Assembly (NCBI RefSeq): GCF_932276165.1
Contig: NC_064010.1
Location: 3,286,001-3,350,000, forward strand
DNA from: Plutella xylostella
Taxonomy: Eukaryota > Arthropoda > Insecta > Lepidoptera > Plutellidae
DNA length: 64,000 nucleotides
Reading direction: 5' to 3'
Shown here piece after piece: positions 9,238 through 18,353 of the stretch. The stretch's first letter is position 1, and each line of letters starts with the position of its first letter. Under the pieces are notes generated by a model that made no database searches, was not told the origin of the DNA, and saw only the letters and a program-made list of their open reading frames with translations. A program made the translations under genes and the position numbers.

Positions 9238-10461
9238 AGCGGTATAGGCATGTTGGCTGTTATGTAATGGTTTTTGTTTGAGATTATTATCTCGTATGTG
9301 TCTGTCACAAAGTCTTTCTAGGGTCTTTAGTAGAAACGACGTTAAACTAATAGGTCTGTAGGACTTTGGATCCGTGTAGTCACTTTTTCCTGATTTAGGA
9401 ATAAAGGTTGCTTTCACCTCTCTCCACTGTTTAGGAATGTAGTTATGTGCTAAGCAAGCCTTAAAAATATTCGCTAAGCTTTGCACGATAACCCGCTGTC
9501 CCCACACTAGGAGCGCGGGGAATATACCATCCAAACCAGCTGATTTAAAAGGTAGAAAGCTGTTTATGGCCCATTCAATTTTTTCAACGGTTACTAATTC
9601 TTGGGCGGTTATCCAATCAGATATTGACGGGTTCGAGTGCTCGCTATTATCCCAGGTCAGATCATCAACGAGGCGGCAGTCTGGGAAATGCGTTTCAAGG
9701 AGTACTTGGCACGTTTCTTTATCGTTGTTAGTATAGGTTTTATCGGCTTTTTTTAGGCAGCCAAGGTTTTTATTTTGACCGCAGTCTAAGATTTTTCGGA
9801 CTCTAGCTGCTTCGTTGTTGGATTCAATGTTTTCGCAGAATCGACGCCATGAGTCTCCTTGGCGGATTCTTATTCGTTTTTTGTAATGTTTTTGAGCTTC
9901 TTTATATAGCTCCCAGTCAGCATAGTGTCTAGTGTTTTTGGCCCTATTAAACAGCTTCCTAATCTTACGTCTCAGTCTCTCAAGCTCCGGTCCAGTTTCA
10001 CTGCCCCAGAGCGGATGGTGCGCGTTGGTATCCGCAGCGATGATCAGCTCTAGGGAGTTGGACTCGCAGTGATGCACCAGGTCCGCCAACTCACCGGGTG
10101 GAGGATCTCCATCGCCAGGCATGTAGGCGGACGCTAGTACAATTGAACTACAGTTACCCACCAAGTTCTGAACTAATACAGCTGTTAAATCTTTCGTGCA
10201 GAACTGGGTGAGTTGTACTGCGTCCACAGAACGGGGCATGTAAATACACGTGCGTGGGTTAAGAATAGAGGTGTTTAAAAACAACTTACCCCCAATGTTG
10301 CTGAGACCGCAGATACGGCTTCCCCTGATCCACGGCTCCTGGATCAGGGCGATGGTCCCGGTGTTGACCTCCAGCTGCCTGCGTAGGGTAGCCGCCGCAA
10401 TCTGCTTGTGCTGGAGGTTGGTTTGAATGACGGAGAGGTTACTGAGGCGAGCGGAGAACAT
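9238..10461 (-). pseudogene. LOA ORF2, part 1: endonuclease (deleted) and reverse transcriptase fingers
   Basis: I place the start at ATG 10461-10459 (MFSARLSN), 23 bp inside the end of ORF1 in another frame. The apurinic-type endonuclease shows N (TNLQH), E (LIQEPW), and D and N (AADTNAHH). After WGSE the sequence jumps straight to a basic linker (LERLRRKIRKLFNRAK), so the C-terminal endonuclease part with the SDH-type motif is missing. Reverse transcriptase then begins: FKSAGLDGI, WREVKATFIPKSGK and SYRPISLTSFLLK. The solo LTR interrupts the frame after NSQHAYTA. Confidence 0.85.
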
Positions 10462-11518
10462 CACTGTCCACCGACTCCGCATCAGCATCCGACTCTTCGT
10501 CATGACCGCCACCGTCGATCCAGGACGATAGAGCCGCGGGGGTCGCAGCAGGCATCGTCTCGGTGGAGGCGCTCGGCAGGGTCGTTGGTGCCTCGACTGG
10601 TGCAGCACTCACAGACGTGGGGCTGGAGGTGCACAGCGGTGCTGTTGGTAGCGGGTCCTCACTTTCTTCGGGAGGCTGGCTGCCCAGAACGCCGTTGTTG
10701 AAGAACCGGATGTAGATGTTGCCCACTGCAAACGTCATCTGCCGTCCGAGCTCCATGATTCTTGGCACCTCCGATCTGGGGATGCCGAGGTTGAGGAAGG
10801 AGTCCTTGCCATTGTGGATCTGGCGGTCGTACAGGGTCCAGTCCCCCACGTTGTACATCCTGTTTTGCCTGATCAGGGTTCTTTGGATGCTCAGCGGCTC
10901 GACAGTGCAGGTGTCAGGAACCAGCAGTCCAGCTCTCACCTTGGGCACTAGCTCCGACTGCCCGATGACCGCGAGCTTGGTGTTAGGCACAGGCGATGGC
11001 ATCACCTCGACCGTTTTCTTCAGCCACGCGAGGGTCTCGTCGTCTTCACACCACATCTTCAAGGCCCCGTGGCTGAGGTGTGGTTTTCCCTTGAAGAGAG
11101 GGCAGAAGGGTGTTTCAGTCAGCGGGACGTCCAGCTGCTGAATTATCACCTTCTGCACGGCCACCTTCAGGTCGTTGGCCTGGTCCTCGGTGAGGCTGCG
11201 CGCCGGCACGGTGACGAGGGCGACATGCAGGTGTGTCCGCGCGACATTGGCGTAGGTTGGGGCCTGACCTGCTGCAGGAGCAACTTTTGCGCGCTTGGCG
11301 CCACCCCTCGGAGAGATTGTCTCGTCAGGGCGGACCCGCTTAGCCGAGGTTAGTTCGGTATCAGCAGGCCTGCGCTCATCAGTGGACTGAAGCCCACCGG
11401 CCGGCGCCGCGATGGTGGCAGCATAGCTGCTCCTTTTACCCCTGCTACCCCTGGGAGTGGGGCGTCGAGGTCCAGCGGTGTTGGTGGTGGTCGCCGGGAC
11501 GGTGGTGGTCGCCGGGAC
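10439..11518 (-). pseudogene. LOA ORF1, C-terminal part (DUF4780-like)
   Basis: The frame is open from the 33-bp repeat (11518) to TAA at 10439. The first ~100 codons are basic and low complexity. An in-frame ATG at 11209 opens the conserved part: ALKMWCEDDETLAWLKK, a QNRMYNVGDWTLYDRQ segment and a TFAVGNIYIRFF end, the pattern of the DUF4780 domain found in insect LOA-type ORF1 proteins. The acidic tail is DEESDADAESVDSD. ORF1 proteins bind element RNA. The upstream portion (12281-12655) is separated from it by the 762-bp insert. The domain assignment is from memory of the pattern. Confidence 0.75.
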
Positions 11519-12280
11519 GATACCCGTTTTCTAAAAACTACGTATTGTTTTATAGTGCCTGTCATTCCCGACGACTTGGTCATAAACAACAGGCACTATA
11601 CCTTCAGTCAGACGGCAGTCTGACATCAGGGATCCATGGAGCAGTGGATCTAGCCGCTGCAGCGTATAGCCACAGTACTCACTAGGAGAGTCGCCTCGGG
11701 GTGGTGAGACCCCTCCCTGATGTCCTGACAGGTGCCGGAGCTGTTGATGGCACGCTCACTTCCCGTACTCCATCCGGAGCACTCGTGTTTGGGATCCACA
11801 CTAGGGACAATGGAGAAGCCATTTGCCAGATCTCCACTCTGGTACCGGAGCTGTAATGCGCGCTCACCTCCCGACATGCAGACCTACATGTCTACCCATG
11901 GAGCCTACTCAGCTGGGTCGGCCGGCGCATGCTATCCTCACGCACTACTTGATATCCAGTCAAGCACCGGAGATGTCAGTCCTAGGACCAACTATAAGGG
12001 AAACTCACTTGCCCCGTGACTCTTTCGCATCAACGGCCCTCGTCCTAAACCGCTACTTGAGCCACTAGCTGCGCACGGGGGAGACGCCCGGTGACAAGCA
12101 TACCGGGCAGACGAACGTTGTCCCCCCCTGTAGCTAACCAACTGCCACTACGAATCCATACCCAAGTCCGGATCCACTAGCAAGCTAGTGGAGGGCTCGA
12201 GATCCGGACGCCCGTAGTACCCTGGTCCAAACAGCCGGACTCGTAATTCCGGCTGCGCAACCCCGCACACCTCGGGTCCT
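11519..12280. other. Unclassified 762-bp insert in LOA ORF1 between 33-bp direct repeats
   Basis: A 33-bp sequence beginning GGTGGTCGCCGGGACGGTGG is present at 11486-11518 and 12281-12313. ORF1 reads naturally from one side to the other if the insert and one repeat are removed. The insert is GC-richer than its surroundings. It has two related internal blocks around GGAGCTGTTGATGGCACGCT (11740s) and GGAGCTGTAATGCGCGCTCA (11850s). A 12-bp stem TATAGTGCCTGT/ACAGGCACTATA lies near its low-coordinate end. It has no poly(A), no inverted ends and no recognised protein. It could be a LINE- or SINE-derived insertion with a long target duplication. Confidence 0.6.
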
Positions 12281-12655
12281 GGTGGTCGCCGGGACGGTGG
12301 TGGTCGCCGGGACAGTGGGTGCCGCGCGCGTAAACGCAGCGCTACTCCCCTTGTCCTTGGGGGCCTCGACTGTGGAGGCGGCCGGCACTGAGGCGGCACT
12401 GGGTAACGCGTGCGCTGAGGCTACACTGACACCCGAACCGGCCACTGCACCAGCCGTCCCCACAGTCGATTCCCTCTTGCGACGGTTTCTGTTAGCGCGC
12501 TTATTGGCGCGATGTTTTTTGTTGCCGACTTTCCTAGGCGCAACGGTCTGCCATGTCCCCTCGAACTGAAGCTGCTGCTGCTGCGGCATGGCTTCGGCGA
12601 GCTCCGACAAGTCTATGGTAGGCGCATCCTTGGCGCCTGGTTTTACGTCCTCCAT
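12281..12655 (-). pseudogene. LOA ORF1, N-terminal part
   Basis: An ATG at 12655 (MEDVKPG) is preferred to the upstream in-frame ATG at 12679, which adds only Cys/Ala-rich residues. A Gln-rich segment (MPQQQQLQFEGTWQTV) is followed by a strongly basic run (KKHRANKRANRNRRKRE), likely for nucleic-acid binding or nuclear entry. It then becomes Ala/Thr/Val-rich until the insert boundary. Confidence 0.7.
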
Positions 12656-12838
12656 CCACGCACACGCACAAGCACACAAATGAACACAGCTCGCAATGTT
12701 ATTCGCAATTGCACGTCGCGGAGAGTTAGGTGATACAATGCACTATCACTCAGCACGTTTATGCTATTTTTGGTGTAAAAACTGAATATTGTTCCGGAGC
12801 GTAACGGCGCACCGATGACGGTTTTTTTTTTTTTTTTG
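12656..12838 (-). other. LOA 5' leader with terminal homopolymer
   Basis: This is the GC-mixed leader upstream of ORF1. At the 5' junction the plus strand shows 16 T (12822-12837) plus G before the target duplication, which reads as a poly(A) run at the 5' end of the LINE. Such a run is unexpected at this end and may be extra nucleotides added at integration. Confidence 0.5.
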
Positions 12839-12851
12839 ATGAAAAAGACTC

Positions 12852-13012
12852 ATTACTATTGGTTAAAAATGAAACAGGAAGAAAACTACATCCATTGTAT
12901 GAAGGTTCATATATTGTAATAGAAGATTTGTGTTGTAATGTAAAGATTCAAAAGAACAATAAATATGAAATAGTACACAAAAATAGAACAAAAATGTTTA
13001 ACTCATAATTAA
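12852..13012 (+). pseudogene. Gypsy integrase C-terminal remnant
   Basis: It continues the integrase after the LOA insertion: LLLVKNETGRKLHPLYEGSY, then a VHKNRTKMF-like end and TAA. This short beta-strand-rich end is the usual close of Gypsy pol proteins. About 90 bp separate it from the 3' LTR. Confidence 0.75.
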
Positions 13013-13104
13013 TTTTAAGAATAATCATTATGTAATCATTTAGAGTAAAAAAAAGTAATCATGTAACCTATAATATACTTTTTTTTTTCTTTCACCCCCG
13101 GAGG

Positions 13105-13245
13105 TGAAGTGTGTATGTAACCTACGTATCTTAGTGTGTGTATTACTCATAGCCTAATCTCTATGTCTACCTTTATTTGGACACTTAATAAACGTCACTC
13201 GAAGAATACGGTTGTTTCACTGATATCCTAAAGGGCCCCACTTCA
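13105..13245 (+). repeat. 3' LTR of the Gypsy-type element
   Basis: It has the same length and ends as the 5' LTR (TGAAGTG...CACTTCA). It differs from it at six positions, for example CCTAAT for CCAAAG and GGGCCCC for GAGCCCC. It is followed by GCCC, the target duplication. Confidence 0.9.
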
Positions 13246-13422
13246 GCCCAACGATGGATGTTTATCATACATAATACAGGGCAGATTGCAGCAACAAAGG
13301 TCAACGAAACCCGTTTGGCGTTGGCGTTCGTTTGGCCGGTCTGTACGCAGCTTAAAACGAAGACAAAATACGGACAGTTTTTTGCTTTGTTTTTGTATGT
13401 AACACACCATCTTGTTCTTATA

Positions 13423-13689
13423 CACGCACACGCACTCACGCCTTGTACTAATGTACTCCCTTGCGGGGTAGGCAGAGGTGCATTGCTGCACCCACTTTTC
13501 GCCAGAGTGTTATGTTAGTCCCAATGTAATAGGGGGCGCGCCTATTGCCATTTTTACGGGCACATCCAAGACCTGAGAACAAATATCTGTGTTTATACAA
13601 ATATCTGCCCCAGCCGGGAATCGAACCCGGGACCATCGGCTCAGTAGTCAGGGTCACTAACCACTACGCCATTCGGTCGTCCCGTCCCG
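13423..13689 (-). mobile_element. SINE-A, complete, with 13-bp target duplication
   Basis: On the minus strand the head GACGACCGAATGGCGTAGTG and B box GGTTCGATTCC precede the full SINE-A body and a GTGAGTGCG(TG) tail. TCTTGTTCTTATA is present at 13410-13422 and 13690-13702. Internally it matches 33966-34228 closely. Confidence 0.9.
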
Positions 13690-13702
13690 TCTTGTTCTTA
13701 TA

Positions 13703-14157
13703 TTGTTTATTAATCTAAGCATCTCATAAAGTGTATTAATAAAACAAAATGTTAATCCAGCTCTACATAATTATCTTTTGTGACTACAGAAAGAAAAATC
13801 GTTTTTATTACAATATACCTTGTAACGCAAAAATATTAAAATCTCTGAGCTCAAACCAGCAGGTATTTGAAACATTAATTTTGCTGTAAGGGAAGGGAAA
13901 ATTTAATTATCCGGCATAGAACTATTTAGCTTTTGGCTCTCTGGTTTATTTTATTAACTGTCTGAAACAGGAGGTTTTTAATTATTTGTTACTTAATTGT
14001 TTTTTAGGTGTTTCACAAACTGAAAGAACTGCGTTAATGATGAATAATGTTATTAAGTATTTGAATACAAACCACTAGCTATGACTTCATTAAGTACAGC
14101 ATTATACTTTTGTCAGTTATTTATCACAACTATTTCGATTTTAGAAAATGACCAGAG
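13703..14157. other. Unassigned AT-rich DNA
   Basis: No open frame with a motif, no inverted repeat and no match to other parts of the window is seen. Confidence 0.4.
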
Positions 14158-14432
14158 GCGCGAGCATAGGATTCGATACTATTTTCGAATCTACATGGAG
14201 GGTCGCTTTTACCAAACGCTAAACGTATTTAAATCAAATTTTAAATACCTATATTTTGTACTAACTGACAGACGTATGACAGGCTACTAAATACGTTTAG
14301 CGTTTGGTGAAATTCCACCTAACATGGAAAAAACAAATGCCACTTTTGGAACTAAAAAATTTGGCTTACATTTTGACAGTGACATTTGACGATACGCAAC
14401 GTAAACGGAGGTTTCGAATCCTGTGCTCGGGC
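14158..14432. mobile_element. MITE-C with an inner inverted repeat
   Basis: The outer arms GCATAGGATTCGATACTATT and CGAATCCTGTGC are inverted. The interior shares AAAAACAAATGCCACTTTTGGA and GACAGTGACATTTGACGATA with the copy at 18173-18353. Between them lies a second inverted repeat, ACCAAACGCTAAACGTATTT (from about 14219) and its complement ending near 14303, probably an insertion. Confidence 0.65.
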
Positions 14433-14643
14433 AACAGGTATATAATATATATACATACTTAGTTAGTGAATGTTCGAATGAATTTATAAAAAAAATACTT
14501 ATTTTTTGTTATTTTATTGTTAAAATATATATTTTTTTGATTTGTTGGTACAAAGATACAAATATTCCTTTTCAGAAGTCGTTAAACGGCCGACTATTGG
14601 GGTCTTTACCAAATTATACATGCTGTGTGTTTGCGTTCATTAT

Positions 14644-15290
14644 TATTCATAAAAAAGTTACTGGACGCTTTAGCTATTGAACTGTTTTGTCCCTCTCTGT
14701 CAAAGAGCAAATAGGCTATGTCTGAAAAAATTTAACAACGCTCATAATTTTTCTAATGATAGGAATAACCCTCCGTATCATCATAAAAAAATCTCAGATT
14801 TTTCCTGTGCGTCAGTAGGTAATTTTATAAAAATAATAACATTTCAAGTTTCACAAAAAGGGGATATGATGGCACTTCAGGACTTTTTCCATCGTCTCTA
14901 TAAAAATCATATAAAAATATATGGGCAATAAAAAAGAAAAAATTGACAGGCGTCAGCTTTTACATACTCTTTGGTCACACGTCTATCCATAGACCTACAA
15001 CGTCACATCAAAACCTATCATATTTTTTTTAATGCCTATAGAGACGATGGAAAAAGTCCTGAAGTGCCATCATATCCCCGTTTTGTGAAACTTAAAATGT
15101 TTTTATTTTTATAAAATTACTGACGCATAGGAAAAATCTGAGATTTTTTTAGGATGATACGGAGGGTTATTCCTATCATCAGAAAAATTATGAGCGTTGT
15201 TTAATTTTTTCAGACATAGCCTATTGTTCTCTGTCAGATAGTGACAAAACAGTTCAATAGCTAAAGCGTCCAGTAACTTTTTTATGAATA
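14644..15290. mobile_element. Foldback element with ~250-bp arms
   Basis: TATTCATAAAAAAGTTACTG starts the left arm and its complement closes the right arm. The arms stay paired through GACGCTTTAGCTATTGAACT, ATAGGCTATGTCTG, GGATATGATGGCACTTCAGG and CCATCGTCTCTATA. Only about 120 bp in the middle is unpaired. An 84-codon open frame in the left arm is simply part of the repeat. Confidence 0.8.
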
Positions 15291-15539
15291 AGGAGGATAG
15301 TTTGTAAATTCATCATTCCAAAAGCATTTTCTATTAAATACGCTACGGCCGGATAGCGAGGCGAGACAGAATTATTGACATTCCAATACACAATTATCGA
15401 GGAATGCTGGAATTTATGAACTATAGGGACTCCATTTAATTATAGACAGTATAATAAGATACAATTCATAGTAAGTATAATATAGTTGGGTTGACTCTGA
15501 TGACCCCTAACAAACGTAAAAAAACCCTCGACATTAATA

Positions 15540-15690
15540 GTCGGTTATTCAACGCTAATAGTCGGTTATCTAACCGACAGGGATTGATTTATAAATTAAA
15601 CGTCATCTCCATACTAAATTCTTGAGAGATGTGTCAAAAGTCAACCGATAATCCCTGGTACGCTCTAACCCGCTATGGCGAAATTGGCAC
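15540..15690. mobile_element. MITE-F, left end rearranged
   Basis: The right end CTATGGCGAAATTGGCAC is followed by TAA. The interior CGTCATCTCCATACTAAATT and GAGATGTGTCAAAAGTCAAC matches 20946-21096. The left end has a duplicated TAATAGTCGGTTAT in place of the usual terminus. Confidence 0.65.
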
Positions 15691-15840
15691 TAAGATTCGC
15701 ATAACTTTAGCGAGCCGCATGTGACTAAGAAAATGCATCCACGGTAACATAACCTAAAGTACTGGGTATTGGGAGATAGGTTCTAAAAATTGAAAATAGC
15801 ATGAAGAGGGCCTGAATTGTGGCTTTTTCAACTGAAGGCG

Positions 15841-15940
15841 CTAATTAATTAATTAATAAATTAATTAATTAGGCTAATTCTTTATTGCACACAAACACAG
15901 AAATTACAATAGAATATTTGAGTTTGGGTAAGTGAAGTAA
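15841..15940 (-). repeat. TTAATTAA-rich palindrome and LINE tail fragment
   Basis: TAATTAATTAATTAATAAAT and similar sequence form a self-complementary block. It is followed by TTCTTTATTGCACACAAACA, which on the minus strand is the GCAATAAAGAA end of a CR1/Jockey-type LINE. Confidence 0.45.
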
Positions 15941-15959
15941 CAAACAGTTTTTTTATCTA

Positions 15960-16672
15960 AAGGTTACGTCAAACAGAACGCGTTACTAGCGCGCATTGAG
16001 TATGAATGGTCTGGAGACGAAATAGGCAGACGTTCCCCTCTGGCGGGGTGGTAGGCCAGAAAGGCCCACCGATTTATAAAAACTAGTTGCAGTCTCAATA
16101 ATTTTCACTAGACTCAATCTAGTTGGCAAAGCGTTCGTTTCATAGAAAATGATTTGTTTACATACTAAAATGACAGCTTCAATTCATAGAATATCCGGAT
16201 TCCGGATTTGATCATTTTTTGGGACCTACAAAATCCAAAACTTAATTTTAAAGTTTTACTTTTCGTAAACAGGCAAAAAAAATTGACTATGGTGGGGACT
16301 GATGTGACGTCAGAAGGGAGCAAATCATTCATTTATCACCTTAAAACTTAAAGCTCTTGACACAAATTATGTATGTATGTAAAGCACAGATTATGTATGA
16401 CATCGAGGCAGCTGACGTCACAACATGGCCGATAGCGTTTTCATGGTTCAAAATAATAATAAAAAATAATATTTTTTAAATTGAAATTATGCTACCATAC
16501 TGGAGTTTAATTAGCCGAAATTTTGGATTCGTAAATTCAATACTACAATAAATACTCATTTATTGTCCTGAATTTGATATCAGTCAAGTAGACTATTATC
16601 CGATGAAACGGTCTCTAGCGCTGCGTTGCGTACTGTTACTAGTAACGCGTTCTATTTGACGAAGTCTTAAGC
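15960..16672 (-). mobile_element. MITE-J, ~700-bp inverted-repeat element
   Basis: The left end TACGTCAAACAGAACGCGTT (ACTAG) and right end (CTAGT)AACGCGTTCTATTTGACG are inverted. The inner segment from GTATGAATGGTCTGGAGACG to the TTCCGGATTTGATCA area is repeated in opposite orientation at 44140-44378. No protein was found. The palindrome ATCCGGATTCCGGAT lies at 16193-16207. Confidence 0.65.
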
Positions 16673-17087
16673 TAACGGAACGGAAAAATATAATGAATTT
16701 ATACTGAATTGAAATCATGAACGAATAAAAATAATAAAACTTAAACTTAGTTTTATTACTCCCGGCATCTCGGAATAAGGAAACTTGATGTAAAAAGTGT
16801 AAGAAGAAATTTTGCAAACAAGAGAACTTCTTTGTAATAAAATTCCTCACTTTTCACAGCTTGAGATTTTTTACAAAATAAAATGCTGCCTCTTTAAAGT
16901 AACTTTTTTTATTACTACAGGTTTATTAATTCCAGAGTATCAGACATATTTCTCTTCATTTTTTTATTACCATCACTTAAATATTTATATTTCAACAATG
17001 TCAGTTTTTTTTCAAATTCGTCTTTCATAACACGACTGTCGAAAATTTACTACTTATAAAATTCACCTTCAATAACCATATTGAATA
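16673..17087. other. Unassigned AT-rich DNA
   Basis: Nothing recognisable. Two short opposed open frames here have no motif. Confidence 0.4.
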
Positions 17088-17381
17088 GATCCGTAGTGGT
17101 GTAACGGATAAGACTTTTATTCGTGAGGTCGTGGGTTCGAATCCTACCATGTAGTAAAAGTTAATTATTTATAAATAAATAATAATTTAGGTACAATTTA
17201 AACCATGTGCTCTCACGGTAAACATCGTGAGAAAGCCTGTACAATTCAATTCAATCATCTAGATATGTGAACCCACCAACACGCAGTGGACAATGGAAAA
17301 TGGTCCAAGCTTACATTTATATTTAGCTTATATCTCTAGGAAGCCAGTTTAGATCTTAGGAGCATATGCATCCCCTTACAA
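17088..17381 (+). mobile_element. SINE-B, diverged
   Basis: The head has an A-box-like GTGGTGTAACGGATAAGACT and B box GGTTCGAATCC. The body has the shared core CTCTCACGGTAAACATCGTG, then ATCTAGATATGTGAACCCAC, AATGGTCCAAGCTTA and a TTAGGAGCATATGCATCCCC end. The repeat tail is missing. Confidence 0.75.
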
Positions 17382-17399
17382 AATATAATAGACCCTCAA

Positions 17400-17520
17400 T
17401 AACCCATACTCTGAAACTTTTTCTGGAAATTCTGTAAGTAAGTAACTACCTGTTTTTATTGAGACTAGTTTGTAAAAATTGACGTTTGAATAAAAATATT
17501 TGACTTTGACTTTGACTATT
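17400..17520 (+). mobile_element. LINE 3' tail with TTTGAC repeats
   Basis: AGACTAGTTTGTAAAAATTG is followed by GAATAAAAATATTTGAC and further TTTGAC units. A related tail lies at 17940-18026. Both look like severely 5'-truncated LINEs. Confidence 0.5.
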
Positions 17521-17939
17521 CCTCACACTCACATATTATCACTCATATTTTGTTTATAAATCATGTTTTAACACCATAATAAATTATTCATCTAAGTACC
17601 TATTTGCCTAAAAAACCAACTACCCAATATTTTTCAGGAGTTTATTTTTCTTGGAAATTCTTTATTATACTTGGGTGAAAAGATTTATGTGGCGGAAATA
17701 TAAAAGGAGGTTAAGAAAAAAGGGAAATTACCAGGCTGGATATATGTAATGTAAGCAGCCTTTTAAGCATAATGAGAGAGTGTTTTTGGAAAAAAACACA
17801 CATCTGAATAAGTATTTTATAATGATTTTATTACTGAGTAGGTATACTCGTATTAGCAACAGAACACTTTATTATCAACTTAGGTTTAACTTATCTAGAT
17901 GAAAATGTTTCTCAAAACGAATATTTACGACTACATATG
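17521..17939. other. Unassigned AT-rich DNA
   Basis: No repeat, inverted structure or coding motif recognised. Confidence 0.4.
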
Positions 17940-18026
17940 GAGAGTAGTTTGTAAAAATTGACATTCATCAGAAAATTTTATATTTTTACGATGAATAAAA
18001 AATTTTGAGTTTGAGTTTTGAGTTTG
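17940..18026 (+). mobile_element. LINE 3' tail with TTTGAG repeats
   Basis: TAGTTTGTAAAAATTGACAT, then ATGAATAAAAAATTTTGAG and three TTTGAG-type units. The first 20 bases match the start of the conserved part at 17465. Confidence 0.5.
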
Positions 18027-18172
18027 ATATAGTTACAACGTATTAGTTGGGTTTTCACAAAATTCGATCCTATTAATCCTAATCGATCATCCCAGTCGAT
18101 TACATTTTGAGGTCTAAATGGAAAATGACAGTTCTCGATTTGTTATTTTTAAATAAGAGAATAGACCACAGG

Positions 18173-18353
18173 TGCGATCACAGGATTCGATACTATTTTC
18201 GAATCTACACAAACATATGGAAAAATCAAATGTAACTTTTGGAATTGACAAATTTGCCTTACATTTTTTGACAGTGACAGTTGACGATACTATTCTTTTC
18301 TCATTTGTTTGTGTAGTTTTGAAAATAGTATCGAATCCTGTGATTGGTGCTCA
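18173..18353. mobile_element. MITE-C, compact copy
   Basis: The arms GATCACAGGATTCGATACTA (TTTTC) and (GAAAA)TAGTATCGAATCCTGTGATT are inverted. The interior has CAAATGTAACTTTTGGAATT and ACAGTGACAGTTGACGATAC. This is the clearest copy of the family. Confidence 0.75.

Larger units (their letters stand above)
5938..12838 (-). mobile_element. LOA/I-type LINE, near full length but broken
   Basis: The flanking duplication ATGAAAAAGACTC occurs at 5925-5937 and 12839-12851. Transcription would run from high to low coordinates: 5' leader, ORF1, ORF2 (endonuclease, reverse transcriptase, RNase H), an 84-bp 3' part and a GATA-repeat tail (5938-5953 read on the minus strand). RNase H in ORF2 and a DUF4780-like ORF1 fit the LOA group. 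Damage consists of a 762-bp insert in ORF1, a deletion in the endonuclease, a solo LTR in the reverse transcriptase and one nonsense codon. Confidence 0.85.
4237..13245 (+). mobile_element. Gypsy-type LTR retrotransposon, deleted, interrupted by an LOA LINE
   Basis: It is bounded by 141-bp LTRs (4237-4377 and 13105-13245) and a 4-bp GCCC duplication (4233-4236 and 13246-13249). The order is LTR, primer-binding site, a short MG-start open frame, integrase zinc domain, integrase core, [LOA LINE 5938-12838], integrase C-terminal part, LTR. Capsid, protease, reverse transcriptase and RNase H are missing, so a large internal deletion preceded or accompanied decay. The order and a 4-bp duplication fit Gypsy. 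Stops and frameshifts make it non-functional. Confidence 0.85.
4195..13351. mobile_element. MITE-L, the outermost host of a nested insertion cluster
   Basis: The left end AGCTGCGTACAGACCGG (4195) and right end CCGGTCTGTACGCAGC (ending 13351) are inverted, each with TTAA outside (4191-4194 and 13352-13355). Inner segments CCAACGAACGCC and GGCGTTCGTTTGG extend the inverted repeat. Without the Gypsy insertion the element would be about 150 bp. The TTAA flank suggests a piggyBac-type parent. The left terminus has one extra A, so the exact end is uncertain. Confidence 0.65.

Noticed and set aside
10716..11353. Plus-strand frames over LOA ORF1
   Set aside because: Antisense to the conserved DUF4780-like segment; no motif of their own.
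11650..12068. Several 60-95-codon frames in the 762-bp insert
   Set aside because: They lie in opposing phases with no conserved motif. The insert is better described as noncoding until copies are compared.
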